From Rhizobium sp. Root1334 (GTDB lineage: Bacteria > Pseudomonadota > Alphaproteobacteria > Rhizobiales > Rhizobiaceae): 64,000 nucleotides of DNA. The notes below the pieces were generated by a model. It saw only the letters and a list, made by a program, of their open reading frames with translations. It was not told the origin of the DNA and did no database searches. This document shows positions 16,622-25,784 of this stretch, one piece after another. The stretch covers positions 1,081,179 through 1,145,178 of the forward strand of contig NZ_LMEY01000001.1 in assembly GCF_001426665.1 (NCBI RefSeq). Reading direction: 5' to 3'. The stretch's first letter is position 1. Every line of letters starts with the position of its first letter. A program made the position numbers and the translations under genes.

Positions 16622-17785
16622 TTAGCCGGTTTCGCGCAGCGATTTCTCCGGCGCATCGGCTGGAGCGGCCTCGAAAGGCACCTCCTCTTCGCCCTTTGCT
16701 GGACGACGGCGGGCGGGCGGGCGCTTGCGGACGATCCGCACGCGCTTCACCCGGCGCGGATCGGCATCCAGAACCTGGAATTCGAAGCCGGGGATAGCCT
16801 GGACCACCTCACCCCGAGCCGGGATGCGGCCGAGCGAGGCAAAGACCAGACCGCCGAGCGTATCGACATCCTCAAGCTGCTCGCGCACGTCGAAATCCGG
16901 GCCGATCGCTGCGGCGATCTCTTCCAGTTCAACGCGGGCATCGGCAACAAAAACGTCGTCGGACGTCTTGGCAAACATGACTTCTTCGTCGTCATGCTCA
17001 TCTTCGATATCACCGACAACCATTTCGACGATATCCTCGAGCGAGGCGAGGCCATCGGTTCCGCCGTACTCATCGATCACCAATGCCATCTGGATGCGGG
17101 CGGCCTGCATGCGCTGCATCAGGTCCGAGGCGTGCATGGACGGCGGCACGAACAGGACCTGGCGGATGATGCCGGCCTCTTCGACGGTCTTAGACAGGTC
17201 GATGCGGCCGAGATCGAAACTCGGCTTGGGCTGGCGAACCGGCTTTTCGGATTTTTCAGCCGTGGTTGCCGCAGCACTCGCAGAAGAACGGCTGCCGGTG
17301 CGCCGTTTGTTGCGGGCCTGCTTGGTCACATAGGAAAGCAGGTCGCGGATATGAACCATGCCGCGCGGGTCGTCGAGGCTTTCGCTATAGACCGGCATGC
17401 GCGAGCGGCCGGATTCCTCGAAGATCACCATCAGTTCACCGATGGTGATGCTGAGATCCACGGCCTCGATATCGGCGCGCGGAACCATGACATCCTCGAC
17501 GCGGACTTCGCGGAACCGCAGGATGTTGTTGAGCATGGCGCGTTCGGCCGGCGAAAACGCCGTATCGCCATCCGCAGCCCCTGTCATCAACGCGTCGGTA
17601 AGATCTTCACGAAGGCTGGAGGCATTGCCCGCACGCCAGATCCGGGCTGCACGGCTCCAGAAGGAGGAGCCTGACTTGCCGTTCTCAGGTTTGGGGGCGG
17701 TGCTACTACTGCCCGCCTCGTCCTGACTGGAGGCTTCCGCCTCGTCTCTAACAGCCGCTGCCGGCTGCGCTCTAAAATCGCTCAT
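16622..17785 (-). CDS. corC: CorC/HlyC family protein with paired CBS domains
   Basis: 387-residue soluble protein of the TlyC/CorC family. CBS1 is at about 95-155 (VMVPRADIEAVDL) and CBS2 at about 205-265 (VLFVPPSMHASDL, then DEYGGTDGLASLEDIVEMVVGDIEDEHD). A CorC_HlyC transporter-associated domain follows, and the tail is basic (RKRPPARRRPAKG). No DUF21 membrane domain is present, so it is the short soluble form implicated in Mg2+/Co2+ homeostasis. Odd points are the Ser/Glu-rich disordered N-terminus and a roughly 45-residue low-complexity insert between the CBS repeats (RRTGSRSSASAAATT). It is 12 bases behind ybeY, in the usual phoH-ybeY-corC-lnt order. Confidence 0.9.
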   Translation of the reverse strand: MSDFRAQPAAAVRDEAEASSQDEAGSSSTAPKPENGKSGSSFWSRAARIWRAGNASSLREDLTDALMTGAADGDTAFSPAERAMLNNILRFREVRVEDVMVPRADIEAVDLSITIGELMVIFEESGRSRMPVYSESLDDPRGMVHIRDLLSYVTKQARNKRRTGSRSSASAAATTAEKSEKPVRQPKPSFDLGRIDLSKTVEEAGIIRQVLFVPPSMHASDLMQRMQAARIQMALVIDEYGGTDGLASLEDIVEMVVGDIEDEHDDEEVMFAKTSDDVFVADARVELEEIAAAIGPDFDVREQLEDVDTLGGLVFASLGRIPARGEVVQAIPGFEFQVLDADPRRVKRVRIVRKRPPARRRPAKGEEEVPFEAAPADAPEKSLRETG

Positions 17786-17797
17786 TGTTCCAAACTA

Positions 17798-18304
17798 TCA
17801 AACGGGATCACTGTCCCCATAGGGATCAGATAAACCAAGACCGGCCAAAATGCGAGTCTCAAGGTCCTCCATTCTTTCGGCGTCACTCTCATCGATATGA
17901 TCATAACCGAAAAGATGCAGGAATCCATGCACCAGGAGGTGGGTCAGGTGCTCATCGAAAGGCTTGCCGAGATCATCGGCCTCGCGCACCAGCGTCTCAT
18001 GGGCAAGGATGATATCGCCGAGCATCGGACCCGGCATCTTGCCCGGCGTCACCGGGAAGGCGGGAAACGACAGGACATTGGTCGGTTTATCCTGGCTGCG
18101 CCATTCTGCGTTGATTTCCCGGATGGAGGCATCATCGGTAAACACTAGCGACACTTCCGGCGGCATTTTGGGAAATGGCTGTTTTTCTTCACGCTTCAGG
18201 AAATCGGCGCTCGCGCCAAGCACACGTTCACTGAGAGACGCAAGTTCCGCTTCGGAAGGCCATGGGCCTTCCTCGACGCTGATCTGGATATCAAGGCTCG
18301 TCAT
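17798..18304 (-). CDS. ybeY: Endoribonuclease / rRNA maturation factor YbeY
   Basis: Zinc-dependent endoribonuclease for 16S rRNA 3'-end maturation and 70S quality control. The 168-residue protein has the three-histidine metal site HGFLHLFGYDH, preceded by the usual LGDIILAHE motif. In S. meliloti the homologue also affects small-RNA regulation. It lies 18 bases behind phoH and 12 bases before corC in a compact operon. Confidence 0.95.
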   Translation of the reverse strand: MTSLDIQISVEEGPWPSEAELASLSERVLGASADFLKREEKQPFPKMPPEVSLVFTDDASIREINAEWRSQDKPTNVLSFPAFPVTPGKMPGPMLGDIILAHETLVREADDLGKPFDEHLTHLLVHGFLHLFGYDHIDESDAERMEDLETRILAGLGLSDPYGDSDPV

Positions 18305-18322
18305 GATTGGCTTGCTTCCGCC

Positions 18323-19378
18323 TTAGCGGTCGCCCTGCTCGCTTTCGTCATGCACTGCCGTCGTTGCCTCATAGGCACGGACGATACGGGCAACCATCGG
18401 ATGGCGGACAACATCGACATCCTTGAAGCGGACAACCGATACGCCTTCAACGCCTTTGAGGATCTGCAGGGCCTCGACCAGGCCGGACTTGACGCCACGC
18501 GGCAGGTCGACTTGGCTTGGATCGCCCGTGACGATCATCCGGCCGTTTTCGCCGAGACGCGTCAAAAACATCTTCATCTGCATCGTCGTGGTGTTCTGTG
18601 CCTCGTCGAGAATGACGGCGGCATTGGCGAGCGTACGTCCGCGCATGAAGGCGAGCGGGGCGATTTCGATGACGCCAGCAGTGATTGCCCGCTCGACCTT
18701 GTCGCCGGGCATCATGTCATAGAGCGCGTCGTATAGCGGCCGCAGATACGGATCGACCTTGTCCTTCATGTCACCCGGCAGGAAGCCGAGGCGTTCGCCG
18801 GCCTCCACGGCAGGGCGCGACAGCACGATGCGATCGACCGCGCCGCGCTCGAGAAGCTGGGCAGCATGCGCAACGGCAAGATAGGTCTTGCCGGTACCGG
18901 CCGGGCCGACGCCGAACACCAATTCGGACCGCTCCAGCGCGCGCATATAGGCGTCCTGCGTCGGCGTGCGGGCCGCAACAGTCTTCTTGCGCGTCGAAAT
19001 CTGCGCGAGGTTCAGCTTGGCTTTCTTTTCCATGGTCGGCAACTGGAGCTGGTCATCGGCAGCGACCGCCATGCGGATGGCGCCTTCGACATCGGAGGGT
19101 TCAACGGTGCTGCCATTCTGCAGGCGCCCGTAGAGATAATCGAGCGCCCGGCGGGCCTGATTGGTGGCGACGACTTCACCGGAGATCGCGACGGAATTGC
19201 CCCGCGGCCGTGCATCGATATGCAGGCGCTGCTCAATCAATTTGAGATTCTGGTCGAACTGGCCAAACAACTCGCTGGCGAACCGGTTGTTCTCAAATGT
19301 GAGCACGAAGTGATTGACGTCTGTCGCGGATGTTTTCGACTGGCGCGGCGAAGATGAAACCAATTCGTGTCCGTTCAA
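18323..19378 (-). CDS. phoH: PhoH-like ATPase
   Basis: 351-residue P-loop protein with Walker A GPAGTGKT and Walker B VILDEAQN, and a helicase-like TGDPSQVDLP motif. An N-terminal KH-like region (about 25-95) precedes the ATPase core. PhoH homologues are linked with RNA metabolism through their pairing with YbeY, as here. The start codon is TTG, supported by AAGGAG nine bases upstream; no ATG is available before residue 100. The miaB gene ends 29 bases upstream. Confidence 0.92.
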   Translation of the reverse strand: MNGHELVSSSPRQSKTSATDVNHFVLTFENNRFASELFGQFDQNLKLIEQRLHIDARPRGNSVAISGEVVATNQARRALDYLYGRLQNGSTVEPSDVEGAIRMAVAADDQLQLPTMEKKAKLNLAQISTRKKTVAARTPTQDAYMRALERSELVFGVGPAGTGKTYLAVAHAAQLLERGAVDRIVLSRPAVEAGERLGFLPGDMKDKVDPYLRPLYDALYDMMPGDKVERAITAGVIEIAPLAFMRGRTLANAAVILDEAQNTTTMQMKMFLTRLGENGRMIVTGDPSQVDLPRGVKSGLVEALQILKGVEGVSVVRFKDVDVVRHPMVARIVRAYEATTAVHDESEQGDR

Positions 19379-19407
19379 GCGGTCAGGCTCCTTGAGTTAG
19401 CGGTCCT

Positions 19408-20820
19408 TCAGCTTACCACTTCGGCAAACAGACTGTTAGGCCCCGCACCAGTGATTCGTACAGAAACAATGTCACCGATTTGCGATGCGTTTGCATCAAC
19501 ATTCACGGACTGCAGCCAGGGCGAGCGGCCGATCAGCTGGCCCGGCATGCGGCCCGGCTTCTCCAGAAGCAGGTCGATCGTCTTGCCGATACAGGCTTGA
19601 GCAAACTCGTTTTGCTGTTTTAGCAACAAAGCCTGCAATCTTTCCAAGCGTTTGGCTTTTACGTCTTCCGGCACCTGGTCTCCAAGATCGGCGCCGGGCG
19701 TTCCGGGGCGGGTCGAATACTTGAATGAAAATGCCTGTGCATAACCAACGGTTTCAACCAGGCGCAGCGTGTCCTCGAAATCCTCGTCGGTTTCGCCGGG
19801 GAAGCCGACGATGAAATCGCCAGAGAGCGCGAGATCGGGCCGGGCCGCCTTGATGCGGGCGATCAGCGCGATGTATTCGGCCGTCGTGTGCCGCCGGTTC
19901 ATCGCCTTCAGGATGCGGTTGGAGCCGGACTGGATCGGCAGGTGCAGATAGGGCATCAGTTGCGGCAGATCACGATGGGCGTCGATCAGGCTGTCATCCA
20001 TGTCGCGCGGATGGCTGGTGGTATACCGCAGGCGGGAAAGACCTTCGATCTGCGTCAGGCGATGCAGGAGGTCGCCGAGACCCCATTTTTCGCCGTTGGC
20101 GCCAACGCCATGCCAGGCATTGACGTTCTGGCCGAGCAGAGTGATTTCGCGCACGCCAGCATCGACCAGTTTCTGTGCTTCGGCAACGATCTGGGCAACC
20201 GGCCGGGAGACTTCGGAGCCACGCGTGTAAGGCACGACGCAGAAGGTACAGAACTTGTCACAGCCTTCCTGAACCGTGAGGAACGCGGTGACGCCCCTCG
20301 CCTTTGTCTTGGCCTTGTCGGGTGCCGGCAAGTGCTCGAACTTGTCCTCGATGGCGTAATCGGTTTCCAGCACCCGCTCGCCACGTTTGACGCGCTGAAG
20401 CGCCTCGGGAAGCCGGTGGTAGGTCTGCGGCCCGATGACGAGATCGACGGCGGGTGCCCGGCGCAAGATTTCGTCGCCTTCGGCCTGCGCGACGCAACCG
20501 GCAACGCCGATCATCATTTCGCGGCCTTCGCCGGCCTTTTTCTTCTTCAAGTCACGCAGCCGCCCAAGCGCCGAGTAAACCTTCTCAGCGGCTTTCTCAC
20601 GGATATGACAGGTGTTCAACAGGACGAGATCGGCGTCCTCCATGACATCGGTTGCGACATAGCCATCCTTGGCCAGCGCATCGGTCATCCGGTCGGAATC
20701 GTAGACGTTCATCTGACAGCCGTAGGTCTTCACGAAGACCTTGCGGACGGCTGAGCTCTCAAGAGCCACATCGGGCTTTGCGGATAAAACGGCGATTTCC
20801 TGTGTCATGCCCGGTTCCAT
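19408..20820 (-). CDS. miaB: tRNA-2-methylthio-N6-dimethylallyladenosine synthase
   Basis: Radical-SAM methylthiotransferase acting on i6A37 of tRNAs that read codons starting with U. It has three parts: an N-terminal UPF0004 domain with cluster cysteines ([32 protein letters not shown]), a radical-SAM core with [16 protein letters not shown], and a C-terminal TRAM domain. 470 residues, full length. The ATG at 20820 is used; an ATG four codons later (20808) is equally possible. It heads the miaB-phoH-ybeY-corC-lnt series, in the same order as in many proteobacteria. Confidence 0.96.
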   Translation of the reverse strand: MEPGMTQEIAVLSAKPDVALESSAVRKVFVKTYGCQMNVYDSDRMTDALAKDGYVATDVMEDADLVLLNTCHIREKAAEKVYSALGRLRDLKKKKAGEGREMMIGVAGCVAQAEGDEILRRAPAVDLVIGPQTYHRLPEALQRVKRGERVLETDYAIEDKFEHLPAPDKAKTKARGVTAFLTVQEGCDKFCTFCVVPYTRGSEVSRPVAQIVAEAQKLVDAGVREITLLGQNVNAWHGVGANGEKWGLGDLLHRLTQIEGLSRLRYTTSHPRDMDDSLIDAHRDLPQLMPYLHLPIQSGSNRILKAMNRRHTTAEYIALIARIKAARPDLALSGDFIVGFPGETDEDFEDTLRLVETVGYAQAFSFKYSTRPGTPGADLGDQVPEDVKAKRLERLQALLLKQQNEFAQACIGKTIDLLLEKPGRMPGQLIGRSPWLQSVNVDANASQIGDIVSVRITGAGPNSLFAEVVS

Positions 20821-20869
20821 AGAGCATCAAGGGCCAAAATTGAAGCCCTTTCCCTTGGCCACGACAGCC

Positions 20870-21658
20870 TCAGCGGCCACGCAGCTTGAGAGCCAGCATC
20901 TCGCGAATGCTCTTCTCCACCTGGCGGCTGACGACCTTGCGGTTGCTCTCTGCCGTATAGGTGATCTGCTCGCCGTAGATCACGTCGACATCGACGGCGC
21001 CCTCGTAGAGGATACCGAGCAGATGCGGCGCCAGCGCGATATCGCCCGGCCAGGCGGCGACCGGCCGGTGATAGCGGCCCATCGGCATGCCGTGAATGCC
21101 GGTATAGGCAATGGCCAAAGGTTGGACATGGACGGCACCCGTCGGCGACATCGGAACGGCGGCGGCAGCGGCACCGAACAGCGACGTCTTGATCTCCAGA
21201 AGCCGGTTGCCATCCGAGGTCGTGCCTTCGGGAAACAAAACAACGATCTCGCCATCGGCCAGACGCTTGCCGATCTCGTTGACCTGATTGCCGGTGGTGC
21301 GTTTCTGCTCGCGCTCGACGAAGATCGTTGCCTGCAGACGCGCCAGAAGGCCGAAGACCGGCCACGCCTTGACGTCGGACTTGGCGACGAACACCACGTC
21401 GGCGATCGAGCCGAGAACGAGAATATCCTTCCAGCTGGCATGGTTCGATACCAGCAGCAATGGCCGCTGCCGGTCCGGCGTGCCATGGACGCGGACCCGG
21501 ATGCCGACGAGGCGGCAGGCCATGCGATGCCACAGGCGCGGCAGGGTGCGGCGTTGCGGTGTGTCCAGCCACAGAAACAGGATTTGCAGCGGCGCCATGA
21601 CAACGGTCGCCAGAACGAGAATTGTCATGCACAGCGTGACGCGCAGCCAATTGATCAC
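20870..21658 (-). CDS. plsC: 1-acyl-sn-glycerol-3-phosphate acyltransferase
   Basis: Membrane-bound enzyme that makes phosphatidic acid from lysophosphatidic acid. The 262-residue protein has an N-terminal hydrophobic helix (about 5-30), the catalytic NHASWKD (HX4D) box and the FPEGTTSDGN substrate box. The start is a GTG at 21658; an ATG ten codons later would cut into the membrane helix. Several rhizobial paralogues of PlsC exist and some prefer special substrates, so exact acyl specificity is open. It lies 49 bases before miaB. Confidence 0.9.
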   Translation of the reverse strand: MINWLRVTLCMTILVLATVVMAPLQILFLWLDTPQRRTLPRLWHRMACRLVGIRVRVHGTPDRQRPLLLVSNHASWKDILVLGSIADVVFVAKSDVKAWPVFGLLARLQATIFVEREQKRTTGNQVNEIGKRLADGEIVVLFPEGTTSDGNRLLEIKTSLFGAAAAAVPMSPTGAVHVQPLAIAYTGIHGMPMGRYHRPVAAWPGDIALAPHLLGILYEGAVDVDVIYGEQITYTAESNRKVVSRQVEKSIREMLALKLRGR

Positions 21659-21806
21659 GCGCAGCGCCTCGGCACGCCATCCGGCGTCAGCATCAAGGAC
21701 ACTGTGCTGCGTCTATCGTGATCTCTGCTTGGTCTGTCGGCATTGCGGCGCAAGCGCGTCTCTCTTCCTGGTCCGCTTCACATCATTCGGTTCAAGGCAG
21801 CTACGG

Positions 21807-22319
21807 CTAACCAAGATCGAGCCGCATGACAAGGGCAGCGGTTTTGGCGCCGTTAACATCCTGATAATAAGCACGTCTTTCGCCGACCTTGGAAAATCCG
21901 AGTTTCCGGTAGAGCGCGATCGCGGCAGTATTGGTCTCATCGACTTCGAGGAAAACGGCTTCAGCAGCCTGATCGCGCGCTTCGCGCAATGCCGCCCGCA
22001 TCAACCGCCAGCCGAGGCCGAGACGCGAAAACCGCGGATCGACGCCGATCGTCAGGATTTCCGCTTCACCGGCCGCCACCCGCGACAGGACAAAGCCGCC
22101 GATAAGTGGTTGCGTGATAAACGGCCGCGTATAGGCATTGTTCTGGCGGGCGATGAAGCCGAAAACGGTATCCTGGTTCAGCAGCGAATGCAGTTCGCCG
22201 TCGCTCCAGGCATGCGTGAACCGCAATTTATGGACGGCCGCCGCCTGCGGCAGGTCGGCCGTTTCCAGGGCAAAGATTTCGAATTCGGGCTTGCGGACAA
22301 AAAAGTCGGTCAGCGACAT
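21807..22319 (-). CDS. rimI: Ribosomal-protein-alanine N-acetyltransferase
   Basis: GNAT-fold acetyltransferase related to RimI, which acetylates the N-terminal alanine of ribosomal protein S18 in E. coli. Starting at MSLTDFFVRKPEFE gives 170 residues; the 38-residue upstream extension lies within tsaB and is rejected. The acetyl-CoA loop is RFSRLGLGWRLMRA, with the LEVDETNTAAIALYRKLGF motif near the C-terminus. Only one base separates it from the tsaB stop, so the genes are coupled, as in most bacteria. Confidence 0.9.
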   Translation of the reverse strand: MSLTDFFVRKPEFEIFALETADLPQAAAVHKLRFTHAWSDGELHSLLNQDTVFGFIARQNNAYTRPFITQPLIGGFVLSRVAAGEAEILTIGVDPRFSRLGLGWRLMRAALREARDQAAEAVFLEVDETNTAAIALYRKLGFSKVGERRAYYQDVNGAKTAALVMRLDLG

Positions 22320-22320
22320 C

Positions 22321-22986
22321 TTACGCTCGCGCCACCGCAAAGCCGGCCTGCGACTTGACGTCGGGGCCGCGCAGATAGAGCGGGCTCGGCTTGCCCAGTG
22401 AAGGATCGGCCGCAGCACCAAGGCGGGCGACAAGACGGATATCCGTGAGGTCCGTTTGGGCGGCGCTTTCCGGAACGTTGTCTGTCAGATGCCGGGCGGC
22501 GGTGCCGCAGATGAAGCCGTCGAAACCGGCAAACATCCTTTGGGCGTCTGGAATTTCCAGCATCAACGCTTCGCTACGCGCCGTGCCGTCGGCTTCGAAA
22601 CTCTGGCAATAAAGCTCGTCACGCTTTGCATCGATCGTCGCCAGGATGGCGCGGCCCGGATGCCTTTCCCGGGCAGCTTCGGCAATGGCAGCAAGTGTTG
22701 AAACACCAACGGCCGGCACGTTCAGTGCCAGCGCAAAACCACGCGCCGCGGCAACGCCGACGCGGATGCCGGTGAAGGAGCCCGGACCGATGGTCACCGC
22801 GATGCGGCCGATATCGGCAAGCACCTTGCCACAAGCGGCGAGCGCCTCGTCGATAAACCCCATGAGTTGCTCTGCATGGCCACGGCCGATATCGGCCCCG
22901 GCCGAGGCCAGAACCGTATCGCTATCGCTGTCGTAGACGGCTGCAAAACAGCCCGCCCCAGCCGTATCAATGGCCAGGACGATCAT
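22321..22986 (-). CDS. tsaB: tRNA threonylcarbamoyladenosine biosynthesis protein TsaB
   Basis: Non-catalytic partner of TsaD in making t6A37 of ANN-decoding tRNAs. The 221-residue ASKHA-fold protein has the start VLAIDTAGAGCFAAVYD, the GHAEQLMGFIDEAL motif and the conserved TIGPGSFTGIRVGVAAARGFA loop. It is located directly before rimI. The Nfu gene ends 46 bases upstream on the same strand. Confidence 0.94.
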   Translation of the reverse strand: MIVLAIDTAGAGCFAAVYDSDSDTVLASAGADIGRGHAEQLMGFIDEALAACGKVLADIGRIAVTIGPGSFTGIRVGVAAARGFALALNVPAVGVSTLAAIAEAARERHPGRAILATIDAKRDELYCQSFEADGTARSEALMLEIPDAQRMFAGFDGFICGTAARHLTDNVPESAAQTDLTDIRLVARLGAAADPSLGKPSPLYLRGPDVKSQAGFAVARA

Positions 22987-23032
22987 GATTTTTCAACTTT
23001 TCTGGATAGTCGCGGCACGGATAATCGCTCGC

Positions 23033-23599
23033 TTAGACGGCTTCGACCGCCTGCACTTCAGGAATAAAATGATGCAGCAGGTTCTGCACGCCATGCTTCA
23101 GCGTTGCCGTCGAGGACGGGCAGCCGGCGCAGGCGCCCTTCATGTTGAGGAAGACAGTGCCATCGCGAAAACCCTTGAAGGTGATATCGCCACCATCCTG
23201 GGCGACAGCCGGGCGAACGCGGGTTTCCAACAGTTCCTTGATGGTCGCAACGATGGTCTCGTCGCCCTCTTCGAAGAACTCGCCGTCCTGATCACTTTCT
23301 TCAGCGCGCGTATGCACCGCCATGACCGGTTGCCCGGACATGAAGTGTTCCATGATCGAGCCGAGGATGGCAGGCTTCAAGTGCTGCCATTCCTGCGCTT
23401 CCTTGGTGACCGTGATGAAATCATAGCCGAAATAGACGCCGGTCACACCGGGGATCATGAACAGGCGCGCGGCCAGCGCCGAACCGGCTGCGGCTTCTTC
23501 CGCGTCGCGGAATTCGGCCGTGCCGTTTTCCATCACAACCTTACCCGGCAGAAATTTCAGCGTGGCGGGGTTCGGCGTGGCTTCGGTCTGGATGAACAT
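23033..23599 (-). CDS. NfuA/NifU-type iron-sulfur cluster carrier protein
   Basis: 188-residue Fe-S scaffold or carrier. The N-terminal Nfu_N domain (MFIQTEATPNPATLKFLPGK) is followed by a NifU-like domain with the cluster-binding CAGCPSS (C157 and C160), preceded by QDGGDI. This two-domain form is the usual one in alphaproteobacteria and mitochondria (Nfu1). It probably delivers 4Fe-4S clusters to targets such as MiaB, LipA or aconitase; this is family knowledge. Neighbours are tsaB downstream and a universal stress protein gene upstream. Confidence 0.92.
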   Translation of the reverse strand: MFIQTEATPNPATLKFLPGKVVMENGTAEFRDAEEAAAGSALAARLFMIPGVTGVYFGYDFITVTKEAQEWQHLKPAILGSIMEHFMSGQPVMAVHTRAEESDQDGEFFEEGDETIVATIKELLETRVRPAVAQDGGDITFKGFRDGTVFLNMKGACAGCPSSTATLKHGVQNLLHHFIPEVQAVEAV

Positions 23600-23715
23600 G
23601 TCTTTACTCCGCGTCGGCCGGGATCGCGTTCAACCAGCCTGTTTAGAACTATTCAAAAGAATATAAGCGGTTTGGGCGGCTGCTTCAAGATGCGTGGGCC
23701 AGCGTTTCAGCCGCG

Positions 23716-23740
23716 CAAGGATCAATTCCATTGATCCTTG
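23716..23740. terminator. Perfect hairpin between the stress protein and Nfu genes
   Basis: CAAGGATCAAT (23716-23726) and ATTGATCCTTG (23730-23740) form a perfect 11-bp stem with a 3-base loop, 15 bases after the universal stress gene stop. The T-run lies on the plus-strand side, so termination of the minus-strand genes is less certain. It may instead protect the mRNA 3' end. Confidence 0.5.
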
Positions 23741-23755
23741 TTTTGGCGGCAAGGT

Positions 23756-24247
23756 TCAGCTCAACGCATCGATTTCCTCGTCCGTCAGCAGATCCGGGAT
23801 GACAGTTACCGGGATCGGGAATGCGGCTGTCTTGCCGGCAATAGACGAAACCAGTGGACCTGGGCCATCCTTGGCCGAACCGGCGGCCAGCACCAGAATG
23901 GCGATGTCGCGGTCTTCCTCGATCAGGCTGTAGATCTGATCCGTTGCGCCGCCTTCGCGGATCACCATTTCCGGCTCGATCCCGATCGTTTCGCGCACCA
24001 TCTGGGCGATCTTGGCAAGCGTTGCCTCGGCCTCGGCCCGGGCTTCCGCCCGCATGATCCCCTCGACACCCAGCCATTGCTGGAAGTCGGCATCGGCAAT
24101 GACATAGAGCAGAACGAGACCGCCATTGGAGTTTTTAGCGCGCATGCCGGCATAGTGAACGGCGCGGCCGCATTCCGGGGTATCGTCGATCACCGCCATG
24201 AATTTGCGGCGGTGACCTTCCAGTCTTGAGAGTCGTGTTGAAACCAT
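23756..24247 (-). CDS. Universal stress protein family protein
   Basis: 163-residue UspA-fold protein. The start FMAVIDDTPECGRAVHYAGMRAK and the end VSSIAGKTAAFPIPVTVIP are typical. The usual ATP-binding GxxGxGxxxxxxxGS loop is only partly present (LVLAAGSAKDGPGPLVSS), so nucleotide binding is uncertain. It sits between trpS and the Nfu gene on the same strand. Confidence 0.85.
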   Translation of the reverse strand: MVSTRLSRLEGHRRKFMAVIDDTPECGRAVHYAGMRAKNSNGGLVLLYVIADADFQQWLGVEGIMRAEARAEAEATLAKIAQMVRETIGIEPEMVIREGGATDQIYSLIEEDRDIAILVLAAGSAKDGPGPLVSSIAGKTAAFPIPVTVIPDLLTDEEIDALS

Positions 24248-24300
24248 GACGCGACTCTTACACCCGATATTTTTGGCTGCAAGGTTTCTTTTGCGGCGGA

Positions 24301-25368
24301 TTATTGCAGAAAGCCGACGATTTCCCGAACCTGTTTCATCGTCACTTCCGCCCGCGCCCTGGCCCGCTCGCCACCATCGCGCAGGATGCTGTCGATATGG
24401 GTCGTGTCGTCCATCAGGCGGCGCATTTCGCCCGAGATCGGGGCAAGAACGGTGACCGCGAGATCGACGAGCGCCGGCTTGAAGACGGAAAACTGCTGGC
24501 CGCCGAATTCTGAAAGCACCTCAGCCTTGGTCTTGTCCGACAGGGCGGCATAGATACCGACGAGATTGTCGGCTTCCGGGCGGCCCTTCAGGCCATCGAC
24601 CTCGCTTGGCAAGGCGTCCGGATCGGTCTTGGCCTTGCGGATCTTCTTCGAGATCGTCTCGGCATCGTCCATCAGGTTGATGCGCGACAGATCGGATGCA
24701 TCCGACTTCGACATCTTCTTGGTGCCATCACGCAACGACATGACGCGCGGCGCCGGGCCGCCGATCAGCGGCTCAACCATCGGGAAATAGGCATGCACCG
24801 GCTCTTCGCCGACCTTGATATCGACACCGTAATCGGTCCGGCGGATATGATCGCCGAAATCGATGTTGAACTTCTGCGCGATATCGCGGGCAAGTTCCAG
24901 GTGCTGCTTCTGATCATCACCGACAGGCACGTGCGTCGCGCGGTAAACGAGAATATCAGCAGCCATCAGGCTCGGATAGGCAAGCAGGCCCAACGACATC
25001 TGTTCGGCATTCTTGCCGCCGGATTTGTCCTTGAACTGGGTCATGCGTTCCATCCAGCCGATGCGGGCGACGCAGTTGAAGATCCAGGCAAGCTCGGCAT
25101 GCTGCGGCACGGCCGACTGGTTGAAGACGATGTGTTTCTTCGGATCGATGCCCGAGGCGATGAAGGCGGCGGCAATCGAGCGGATCTGGCCCGGCATGTC
25201 CTCATGCACCAGCTGCGCGGTGATCGCATGCAGATCGACGACGCAATAGATGCAGTCATTGTTTTCCTGCAGGGCGACGAATTTGCGGATCGCGCCGAGA
25301 TAATTGCCGAGGTGGAGATTGCCTGTCGGCTGAACGCCGGAAAAAACGAGCGGCTTGAATTCTGACAT
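24301..25368 (-). CDS. trpS: Tryptophanyl-tRNA synthetase
   Basis: Class I aminoacyl-tRNA synthetase charging tRNA(Trp). Starting at [16 protein letters not shown] gives 355 residues. The HIGH-equivalent is [10 protein letters not shown] and the KMSKS loop is [16 protein letters not shown] ribosome binding site lies just upstream of the ATG. The in-frame 65-residue N-terminal extension runs through A+T-rich, hairpin-bearing leader sequence and is rejected. The C-terminal helical anticodon-binding domain is complete. Confidence 0.96.
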   Translation of the reverse strand: MSEFKPLVFSGVQPTGNLHLGNYLGAIRKFVALQENNDCIYCVVDLHAITAQLVHEDMPGQIRSIAAAFIASGIDPKKHIVFNQSAVPQHAELAWIFNCVARIGWMERMTQFKDKSGGKNAEQMSLGLLAYPSLMAADILVYRATHVPVGDDQKQHLELARDIAQKFNIDFGDHIRRTDYGVDIKVGEEPVHAYFPMVEPLIGGPAPRVMSLRDGTKKMSKSDASDLSRINLMDDAETISKKIRKAKTDPDALPSEVDGLKGRPEADNLVGIYAALSDKTKAEVLSEFGGQQFSVFKPALVDLAVTVLAPISGEMRRLMDDTTHIDSILRDGGERARARAEVTMKQVREIVGFLQ

Positions 25369-25784
25369 CGTGTCCTCATTCGGGCTTGTGGAGGGCCCGG
25401 CCTCTGTTGCTGTTGGCGGGCTTATGCACACAGGCGCAGCTGCGATCAAGAGGATTGCGGCCAGTGTCTGCGGCAAATTCCCTCCAGGGTGGAGGAAGAG
25501 AATGCCAAGACCTTGAATCCAAAGATTCAAATTGGAATTTTTTCCTCTAATGTTCAATTTCAATTAATGAACATGGCGGCAATACGGCATAGCTATTTAG
25601 AGCTAAAAGAAGAAAATTCCATAAATTTGCTGCAATTCGGATGAATTTGCCAATCCGCCAACACAACCAGGTTCCTAGGCCGAGCTCTCAGCTGTACTGC
25701 GCACATCGATGGCGCGGCGAACCGACATTTGCATGTGCTCCGATCCAATGAAGGACGCTGACGGGCCATGCCAAGGGGATTGTC
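25369..25784. other. Intergenic region between trpS and the M15-like gene
   Basis: This 416-base gap has no credible gene. It becomes A+T-rich around 25510-25630 and holds two inverted repeats: TTGAATC/GATTCAA (25513-25519 and 25524-25530) and ATGTTCA/TGAACAT (25550-25556 and 25568-25574). It must contain the divergent promoters of trpS and the secreted M15-like protein. I see no attenuator-like leader peptide rich in tryptophan. Confidence 0.5.
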
